From positions 1-6,889 of the forward strand of contig JBFIHZ010000221.1 in NCBI GenBank assembly GCA_041601535.1: a stretch of DNA of 6,889 nucleotides. The letters run 5' to 3'. Source of the DNA: JBFIHZ01 sp041601535. GTDB taxonomy: Bacteria > Pseudomonadota > Gammaproteobacteria > Xanthomonadales > SZUA-36. Below are positions 1 through 5,853 of this stretch, in pieces (the first letter of the stretch is position 1; each line of letters begins with the position of its first letter). The notes under the pieces were generated by a model. That model searched no databases, was not told the DNA's origin, and saw only the letters and a program-made list of their open reading frames with translations. The position numbers and the translations under genes are program-made.

Positions 1-292
1 CGGGCCGATAGACACTCTGGGTTGGCCTTCCATGACGATGGAGTTTGAAGTGCTGGAAACGATTGATCTGGCCCGCGTCCGCACGGGTCAGAACGTTCAT
101 TTTTCCATTCGGCCGGATGAAACCGGAGTTTACGTGATTGACATGATCCACCTGGTGGACAGTGCTGCCGGCGCGGAGGAGGCATCCGGCAAGGGTCCGG
201 ACCAGCGTGACGGCATGGATCACAGCGGCCACCACGGCGGGGATCACGCTACAGGCCCTGAGCGGCATAGCGGGGAGAATGACCGTGATTGA
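1..292 (+). CDS. cusB: Copper/silver efflux periplasmic adaptor with C-terminal CusF-like domain (CusB type), 5'-truncated
   Basis: Only the last 96 codons are visible; the frame is open to the left edge and stops with TGA at 290-292. The visible protein starts GPIDTLGWPSMTMEF, which matches the CusF copper-site pattern (DPIAAVNWPEMTM in E. coli CusF). The cation-pi Trp and both Met ligands (W44, M47, M49 of CusF) are conserved. The codon aligned with the fourth ligand, H36, lies just outside; its only visible base is C, compatible with CAC. After the small beta-barrel domain (to about position 165) comes a linker and a His-rich tail (MDHSGHHGGDH, about 215-247) that probably binds metal. In this family such domains sit at the end of CusB-like membrane-fusion proteins, which link the RND pump to the outer-membrane channel and hand Cu(I)/Ag(I) to CusA in the periplasm. 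The stop lies inside the start of cusA, so the two are an operon. A stand-alone CusF-like chaperone is the alternative, because the adaptor body is not in view. Confidence 0.8.
   Translation, partial: GPIDTLGWPSMTMEFEVLETIDLARVRTGQNVHFSIRPDETGVYVIDMIHLVDSAAGAEEASGKGPDQRDGMDHSGHHGGDHATGPERHSGENDRD
272..277 (+). promoter_or_regulatory. Ribosome binding site GGGGAG that decides the cusA start
   Basis: This purine-rich stretch lies inside the last codons of the adaptor gene. It is 7 bases from GTG 285 but only 1 base from ATG 279. A normal Shine-Dalgarno spacing therefore favours the GTG start, and its position within the upstream gene fits translational coupling. Confidence 0.6.
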
Positions 293-3200
293 GCGCATTA
301 TCAGCTGGTCGCTGGGCAACCGGTTTCTGGTGTTGCTGCTGGCGCTGGTGATGGCAGGCTGGAGCGTGGTGGCGATACGTAACACGCCAGTGGACGCCAT
401 TCCCGATTTGTCCGATGTGCAGGTGATCATCAAAACACCGTTCCCCGGGCAGGCCCCGAAAGTGGTGGAAGACCAGGTCACCTATCCCTTGACCAGCGCG
501 CTGTTGTCAGTGCCGGGCGCACGCACCGTGCGTGGCTATTCCTTTTTTGGTGATTCCTTCGTATATGTCATTTTTGAAGACGGTACCGACCTGTACTGGG
601 CACGCTCACGTGTATTGGAATACCTCAACCAGGTGACACCGCGGCTGCCGGCTTCTGCACGGCCTGCCATCGGACCGGACGCGACCGGAGTCGGTTGGGT
701 GTATGAATATGCCCTGGCCGACCGCAGCGGTCAGCATGATCTGGCGCAACTTCGTTCCATTCAGGACTGGTTTCTGAAGTTTGAACTGCAAACCCTGGAA
801 GGCGTGGCCGAGGTGGCCACGGTGGGCGGTATGGTGAAGCAGTACCAGGTGGTGGTCGATCCGGTTTCCCTGAGCGCGCGTGGATTGTCACTGCGCGATA
901 TTCGCCGGGCCATCGAAGGGGGAAACCGCGAAGTGGGTGGTTCGGTGATTGAAATGGCGGAGGCCGAGTACATGGTACGGGCCACCGGTTATTTGAAATC
1001 AGTGGAAGATCTGCGCGCCGTGCCACTGGGACTGAACGAGAACGGCATCCCCATTCGCCTGGAAGATGTGGCGGACATCCGGCTGGGTCCGCAATTACGC
1101 CGCGGTATCGCCGAGCTGAACGGCGAGGGCGAGGTGGTGGGCGGCATCGTGGTGATGCGGGCCGGTGAAAATGCACAAAAAACCATCGCCGCTGTACGTG
1201 GCCGCCTGGCCGAATTGAAAAAAAGCCTGCCCGACGGCGTTGAGATTATAGAAACCTACAACCGCTCGGCTCTGATCGAACGTGCGGTAGATACGCTCAG
1301 GCACAAACTGCTGGAAGAAATCGCCGTGGTGGTGCTGGTCTGTTTTGTGTTCCTGTTCCATTTTCGCTCATCGCTGGTGATCCTGATCAGCCTGCCACTG
1401 GGAATTGGCATGGCGTTTGTGGTGATGCGCGCCCAGGGGCTGAATGCCAATATCATGTCCTTGGGCGGCATTGCCATTGCCATCGGAGCCATGGTGGATG
1501 CTGCCATCGTGATGATTGAAACCCTGCACAAGCGCATGGAAAGCCCGGCTTACCGGGCGGAAAACCACTGGCTCGAGGTCCGCAAGGCCGCCCTTGAAGT
1601 CGGGCCGGCGCTGTTTTTCTCGCTGCTGGTGATTACCTTGAGCTTTTTGCCGGTGTTCACGCTGCAGGCCCAGGAGGGGCGTATGTTCGCGCCACTGGCC
1701 TTTACCAAAACCTGGGCCATGGCGGCGGCTGCCGGTCTGTCGATTACCCTGGTGCCGGTGCTGATGGGCTACTTCGTGCGCGGACGCATTCAGCCGGAAC
1801 AGCGCAATCCCCTGAACCGTTTGCTGATGTGGGTTTACCACCCGGTGATCCGCGGCGTCACGCGCTTTCCCAAAACGGTCTGCCTGTTGGCCCTGCTCAT
1901 CATGCTGTCGTCCTGGTGGCCGTTTTCCCGGCTGGGCAGCGAGTTTATGCCCGAGCTGGATGAGGGTGACCTGATGTACATGCCCACCACTTTTCCCGGG
2001 CTGTCCATTGGCAAGGCGCAGGAGCTGCTGCAACAGACCGACCGCCTGATCAAAACGGTACCCGAGGTAAAAAGTGTGTTTGGTAAAATTGGCCGCGCCG
2101 ATACGGCCACCGACCCGGCACCTTTAACCATGATTGAAACCGTGGTGCAGCTGAAACCGCGCGAGCAGTGGCGGCCCGGAGTGGATATGGCGCAGATCCG
2201 GCAGGAACTGGATCAGCGCCTGCAGCTGCCTGGCGTCAGCAATGCCTGGGTCTGGCCCATCCGCACCCGCATCGACATGCTGGCTACCGGCATCAAGACA
2301 CCGGTAGGCATCAAGATAGCCGGTGCCGATCTTTCCGTGATTGAAGGCATTGGCCGGCAAATCGAAACGATTTTGCGGGATGTTCCGGGCACCGCATCGG
2401 TGTTTGCCGAACGCGTGGCGGGTGGCCGCTATATCACCATTGACGTCAACCGGCAGGCCGCTTCGCGCTATGGCCTGAATATCGATGACGTGCAGGATGT
2501 GATTGCCACCGCGATTGGCGGTATGAACGTGACGGAAACAGTGGAAGGCCTGGAGCGTTATCCGGTGAACATCCGCTATCCGCGCCGGGTGCGTGATTCC
2601 ATTGAACAGATCCGGCTGCTGCCGGTGGTGACGGCTGACGGGCAACAGATACCGCTGCAGGCGGTCGCCGACATCCGGCTGGAAGACGGTCCGCCGATGA
2701 TCAAGAGCGAAAATGCCCGCCCCAATGGCTGGATTTATGTTGATATCGAGGGTGGTGACCTGGGCCGTTACGTGGCCGCTGCGCAACAGGCGGTGCAGCA
2801 GCAACTGCAACTGCCAGCGGGTTACTCGCTGCGCTGGTCGGGACAATTTGAATACCTTGAGCGTGCCCGCCAGCGGCTGGCCGTGGTGGTGCCGCTTACC
2901 GCCGTTGTCATCATCCTGCTGCTGTACCTGAACTTTCGCCGCATGGGCGAAGTACTAATCCTGCTGGGCACCCTGCCGATGGCGCTGGCCGGAGGAGCCT
3001 GGCTGATGTGGCTGCTGGACTACAACCTCAGCGTGGCGGCAGGAGTGGGCTTTATCGCGCTGGCCGGAGTGGCGGTGGAGACCGGCGTAGTAATGCTGGT
3101 GTTCCTGAAAATAGCGCTCAACCAACGGCAGCAAATGGCCGATGAGCAGGGCCGCGGGCTGAACAGGGAAGATATTGACCTGGCGGTCATTGAGGGCGCT

Positions 3201-3407
3201 GTACGCCGATTGCGTCCCAAGATGATGACGGTGATCACCATCATTGCCGGCCTGTTGCCCATCATGCTGGGCAGCGGCACCGGCTCGGAAGTGATGAAGC
3301 GAATTGCCGCGCCGATGGTGGGCGGTATGCTCAGCGCCACCGTATTGACCCTGGTGCTGATTCCCGCCGTGTTTGTGTTGTGGCAACGTCACCGGGTGAG
3401 GTACTGA
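285..3407 (+). CDS. cusA: CusA-type Cu(I)/Ag(I) efflux RND transporter permease
   Basis: Inner-membrane proton-driven pump of the heavy-metal RND family that expels Cu(I) and Ag(I) through a CusCBA-type tripartite complex. It has 1040 residues from GTG 285 (E. coli CusA has 1047) and aligns from end to end by eye. With this numbering the periplasmic substrate-site methionines are M566, M616 and M665, equivalent to E. coli M573, M623 and M672. The relay methionines M391, M403 and M410 and the proton-relay residues D405 (GAMVDAAIVMIE), E932 (GVAVETG) and K979 (RPKMM) are also kept. TM1 is near residues 12-32, TM2-6 between about 343 and 500, TM7 near 530-546, and TM8-12 from about 865 to the end; two large periplasmic loops lie between. 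GTG 285 is preferred because GGGGAG at 272-277 is 7 bases upstream and the protein then begins like CusA (MIE-II); ATG 279, two codons earlier, has only 1 base of spacing. Translation is probably coupled to the upstream gene, whose stop lies 8 bases inside. The Met triad argues against CzcA-type substrates. Confidence 0.95.
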   Translation: MIERIISWSLGNRFLVLLLALVMAGWSVVAIRNTPVDAIPDLSDVQVIIKTPFPGQAPKVVEDQVTYPLTSALLSVPGARTVRGYSFFGDSFVYVIFEDGTDLYWARSRVLEYLNQVTPRLPASARPAIGPDATGVGWVYEYALADRSGQHDLAQLRSIQDWFLKFELQTLEGVAEVATVGGMVKQYQVVVDPVSLSARGLSLRDIRRAIEGGNREVGGSVIEMAEAEYMVRATGYLKSVEDLRAVPLGLNENGIPIRLEDVADIRLGPQLRRGIAELNGEGEVVGGIVVMRAGENAQKTIAAVRGRLAELKKSLPDGVEIIETYNRSALIERAVDTLRHKLLEEIAVVVLVCFVFLFHFRSSLVILISLPLGIGMAFVVMRAQGLNANIMSLGGIAIAIGAMVDAAIVMIETLHKRMESPAYRAENHWLEVRKAALEVGPALFFSLLVITLSFLPVFTLQAQEGRMFAPLAFTKTWAMAAAAGLSITLVPVLMGYFVRGRIQPEQRNPLNRLLMWVYHPVIRGVTRFPKTVCLLALLIMLSSWWPFSRLGSEFMPELDEGDLMYMPTTFPGLSIGKAQELLQQTDRLIKTVPEVKSVFGKIGRADTATDPAPLTMIETVVQLKPREQWRPGVDMAQIRQELDQRLQLPGVSNAWVWPIRTRIDMLATGIKTPVGIKIAGADLSVIEGIGRQIETILRDVPGTASVFAERVAGGRYITIDVNRQAASRYGLNIDDVQDVIATAIGGMNVTETVEGLERYPVNIRYPRRVRDSIEQIRLLPVVTADGQQIPLQAVADIRLEDGPPMIKSENARPNGWIYVDIEGGDLGRYVAAAQQAVQQQLQLPAGYSLRWSGQFEYLERARQRLAVVVPLTAVVIILLLYLNFRRMGEVLILLGTLPMALAGGAWLMWLLDYNLSVAAGVGFIALAGVAVETGVVMLVFLKIALNQRQQMADEQGRGLNREDIDLAVIEGAVRRLRPKMMTVITIIAGLLPIMLGSGTGSEVMKRIAAPMVGGMLSATVLTLVLIPAVFVLWQRHRVRY

Positions 3408-3431
3408 AGTGCGCTGACGTCATTACCCGGT
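3391..3431 (+). repeat. Inverted repeat across the cusA stop codon
   Basis: ACCGGGTGA at 3391-3399 can pair with TTACCCGGT at 3423-3431, giving a 9-bp stem with one G-U pair and a 23-base loop that contains the TGA stop of cusA. No run of T follows (the next bases are AGCTGCATTCC), so it does not qualify as a classical intrinsic terminator. It could protect the 3' end of the message, attenuate read-through, or be chance pairing. Confidence 0.3.
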
Positions 3432-3456
3432 AGCTGCATTCCTGCTCCGTGGCAAG

Positions 3457-3462
3457 TAAACT
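3457..3462 (+). promoter_or_regulatory. Possible -10 element (TAAACT) just before the peptidase gene
   Basis: TAAACT matches the sigma-70 consensus TATAAT at four of six positions, and its end is 6 bases from the ATG at 3469, so transcription would begin at or next to the start codon. A weak -35-like CTGCAT lies 17 bases upstream at 3434-3439. The absence of a Shine-Dalgarno sequence before this ATG fits a leaderless transcript. The match is weak and could be chance. Confidence 0.25.
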
Positions 3463-3468
3463 CTGCCG

Positions 3469-5790
3469 ATGAATTTGCTGCGTGAACCCTTTGTGCTGTT
3501 ACTGGCCAGCCTGCTTGTGGCGTGGGCCGTTTTTATGGGCCACCAACCGCCCGCGGCACGGCCTGCAGAAGTGCCGGACACAGAATTTTCCGCGGTTCGG
3601 GCGGAGGCAGTCCTGCAGGCTTTATACGCTGACGGCGTTCCGCACCCCAGCGGGTCTGCCGCCAATCACGCGGTGCGCGACCGCCTGTTGAACCTGCTGC
3701 GTGAATACGGCTACCAGCCTGAAGTGCAACGCCGTTTTCATTGCAATGCGGCAGTAGCCGCATGCAGCCCGGTAGAAAACATCATTGCGCTGCGGCAAGG
3801 CAGCAACCCGGAACAGGCCATTCTGCTGACGGCTCACTATGACAGCGGCTGGGCCGGACCGGGGGTGAGTGATGATGGTGCCGGTGTGGCGGCCGTCGCG
3901 GAAATCGCCCGCATGGCGTCCACGCGGGGGCCGTTTGAGCACGATGTGATTTTCCTGTTCACCGATGCTGAAGAACAGGGCCTGATCGGAGCGGATGCGT
4001 TTGCGCGTCACCACGAACTGTTCAAACGCGTGCGTTCGGTGATCAACCTCGAGGCGCGTGGCAGTACCGGCGCCAGCGCGATGTTTGAAACCGGTGATGG
4101 TAACCGCGGCATTATCCGCATGCTGGCCAAGAACCTGGACCGGCCAGTAGCCAATTCGCTGACCTACGAAGTGTACCAGCGCATGCCCAATGACACGGAC
4201 TTCTCCGTGTACAAGCCTTATGGCGTCGCCGGGGTGAACTTTGCGTTTACCGATGGTGCGGCCATTTATCACTCGCGCATCGATGATTTACAGCATCTTG
4301 ATCGGGGCAGCCTGCAACACCATGGCCAGAACGCCTGGGCCTTGTTGCTGGCCATGGACGAGCGGGCGCTGGAAAAGCTGGTGTCGTCAGAAGATGCCGT
4401 ATACATCGACCTGTTTGGCCATTCACTGTTGCACTACCCGGTAAGCAGTGCGGTTGGGATGACGCTGGTGCTGAGCGTGCTGGTGATGATTGCGATTCGC
4501 CGCACGTTTTCGCGCCAGGTGGTGTTCCGCCAGATGGTGTGGACGCTGTGGGGCTGTATCGTGCTGAGTATCGGCCTGCCGGCCGCCGGCTGGTTGCTGT
4601 CGTGGCCTCTGGGGCGCTGGGTGGATATGCATGCATTGCAACACCCGTACCCCTGGCTGGCCCGGGCCACCTTGCTGGCCGCCGCGCTATGGCTTATTTT
4701 CCGGGTGTTGAAAATGCTGGCGCCACGTGCGTCAACAGGTTCGGTGATGTCGACCTGCTGGGTGTTGTTTTCCCTGTCCGCGCTGGCACTGGCCTATACC
4801 GTACCCAGCGCCAGCTTTATCGCCGTTTTGCCGCTGCTGGGCTTTACCCTGGGCTTGCTGCTGGACGGGTTCCGCTGGAAAAAGCATCCGCGCCTGTCGT
4901 TTGCCGGCCTGTTCGGTTTCCTGGCGGCGGTCTACCTGGGGTTTTACCTGTTTTTCATGCTGGACGTGGTGGTCAATTTCGACCAGAGCCAGTACCGGAT
5001 ACTGCCGCTATTGTTTCCCGCCGTGGCGGTGCTGCCACTGCTGGTCTGGTTTATGGACAAGCGTGAACCCGGCAGGGCGTTTGACTACCTGATGGGACTG
5101 GTGGTGATCGGCGGCTGCGTGGGTCAGCAGTTCCTGCCGGCCTATACATCCAATGTGCCGCGTGACATGACACCGGTGTACCGTCAGTTCGTGGCACAGG
5201 GCGCTGACCAGGCTGACCAGGCCTGGCTGGTGCTGGAAAGCCGCAGCGGCGAAATTGATCGCGCTTTCGCCAGTGAACACGGCTTTACGCCGCAGCCCAT
5301 TCCGCGCTTTGACCGCCCGGCTGAAGTGCAGGCGGCACGGTCTATGCCGGCGCTGGAGCTGCCGCGTGTGGCCTGGCAGCTTGATCAGCAAGCCGACAGG
5401 GCTGAGGGCGGGACGGCGCAGGCTCCGCATCGCTATCAACTGCAACTGCAGGTTCCGGCAGAAGTGCAGTTACTTATGCTGTCGTTTTCCGGCGCGGCCG
5501 ACCTGCGGCTGGCCGAGGTGGCCGGGCAACAGGCCTGGGACGCCAGTGCAGCGCAACAGCACCAAAGGAATGCACAACATGTGATGATTAACCGCCCCGG
5601 CAGTGGCGTGCTGAACGTCAGCTTCGAGGTGGCCGGTGATGCGGCGTTTGATCTCGGGCTGGTCAGCCGGTATGCCTTGCCGGCGGATGTGACGGCACCG
5701 CTGGAGAGCGAATGGCCGGCCAATGCGCAGTACGCGTTTTTGGGCCCGCGGGCACTGCAATACCAGCAAATCCGGGTGCAGCCACGCTGA
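3469..5790 (+). CDS. Multi-pass membrane M28 family zinc metallopeptidase (ERMP1/Pff1-like layout)
   Basis: Protein of 773 residues with three parts. Residues about 5-23 form an N-terminal membrane anchor. Residues about 40-300 are an M28 (aminopeptidase Y/S type) peptidase domain with every expected co-catalytic zinc-site residue: H123 in AHYDSG, bridging D135 in SDDGAG, general base E168 and ligand E169 in DAEEQG, E195 in NLEARG, and H268 in YHSRID. About eight further membrane segments follow (near 325-343, 357-378, 397-415, 427-444, 447-465, 475-497, 509-530, 539-556). The last ~215 residues form a soluble domain I cannot assign. After the anchor the peptidase domain should face the periplasm, where it would trim N-terminal residues from peptides; this is inferred and the substrate is unknown. 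Glu as the third ligand (NLE), rather than Asp, and the membrane layout recall eukaryotic ERMP1 and yeast Pff1. ATG 3469 is chosen because the hydrophobic anchor begins directly after it; no clear ribosome site precedes it. It lies 61 bases after cusA, with no evident role in copper efflux. Confidence 0.9.
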   Translation: MNLLREPFVLLLASLLVAWAVFMGHQPPAARPAEVPDTEFSAVRAEAVLQALYADGVPHPSGSAANHAVRDRLLNLLREYGYQPEVQRRFHCNAAVAACSPVENIIALRQGSNPEQAILLTAHYDSGWAGPGVSDDGAGVAAVAEIARMASTRGPFEHDVIFLFTDAEEQGLIGADAFARHHELFKRVRSVINLEARGSTGASAMFETGDGNRGIIRMLAKNLDRPVANSLTYEVYQRMPNDTDFSVYKPYGVAGVNFAFTDGAAIYHSRIDDLQHLDRGSLQHHGQNAWALLLAMDERALEKLVSSEDAVYIDLFGHSLLHYPVSSAVGMTLVLSVLVMIAIRRTFSRQVVFRQMVWTLWGCIVLSIGLPAAGWLLSWPLGRWVDMHALQHPYPWLARATLLAAALWLIFRVLKMLAPRASTGSVMSTCWVLFSLSALALAYTVPSASFIAVLPLLGFTLGLLLDGFRWKKHPRLSFAGLFGFLAAVYLGFYLFFMLDVVVNFDQSQYRILPLLFPAVAVLPLLVWFMDKREPGRAFDYLMGLVVIGGCVGQQFLPAYTSNVPRDMTPVYRQFVAQGADQADQAWLVLESRSGEIDRAFASEHGFTPQPIPRFDRPAEVQAARSMPALELPRVAWQLDQQADRAEGGTAQAPHRYQLQLQVPAEVQLLMLSFSGAADLRLAEVAGQQAWDASAAQQHQRNAQHVMINRPGSGVLNVSFEVAGDAAFDLGLVSRYALPADVTAPLESEWPANAQYAFLGPRALQYQQIRVQPR
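5203..5220 (+). repeat. Perfect 9-bp tandem duplication inside the peptidase gene
   Basis: GCTGACCAG occurs twice head to tail (5203-5211 and 5212-5220). It keeps the frame and duplicates Ala-Asp-Gln in the C-terminal domain (ADQADQ). It resembles a small slippage duplication at a tolerant surface loop. Confidence 0.55.
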
Positions 5791-5809
5791 AGCCATTTCG
5801 CACTGGCCA

Positions 5810-5831
5810 GTACATGGCGTGAGCCGTGTAC
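5810..5831 (+). terminator. Hairpin between convergent genes, possible terminator of the peptidase gene
   Basis: GTACATGGC (5810-5818) pairs with GCCGTGTAC (5823-5831) to give a 9-bp stem with one T-G pair, closed by the four-base loop GTGA, which as RNA (GUGA) fits the stable GNRA type. It starts 20 bases after the peptidase stop. Only a weak T-containing tail follows (TAATGTTT at 5836-5843). On the minus strand no T run follows the hairpin, and the loop becomes UCAC, so the structure seems designed for the plus-strand transcript. It could stop transcription weakly or protect the 3' end of the message. Confidence 0.45.
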
Positions 5832-5853
5832 CAGCTAATGTTTGGCAGATGGG

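Noticed and set aside
162..284. In-frame upstream extension of the cusA reading frame starting at ATG 162
   Set aside because: It overlaps the adaptor gene in another frame, its translation resembles nothing in CusA, and a ribosome site and family-like start are found at 285.
1368..2033. Minus-strand open frame of 221 codons antisense to cusA
   Set aside because: Same reasoning: His/Gln/Arg-rich shadow translation with no domain, opposite conserved membrane segments of cusA.
2124..2846. Minus-strand open frame of 240 codons antisense to cusA
   Set aside because: It is opposite the well-conserved pump coding sequence, its composition (rich in His, Arg, Gln) is typical of antisense shadows in GC-rich DNA, and no family or start signal is recognisable.
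4539..5066. Plus-strand open frame of 175 codons in a second frame of the peptidase gene
   Set aside because: It lies wholly inside the membrane-spanning part of the peptidase gene, whose own frame gives coherent hydrophobic helices; this one gives a Gly/Arg-rich mix.
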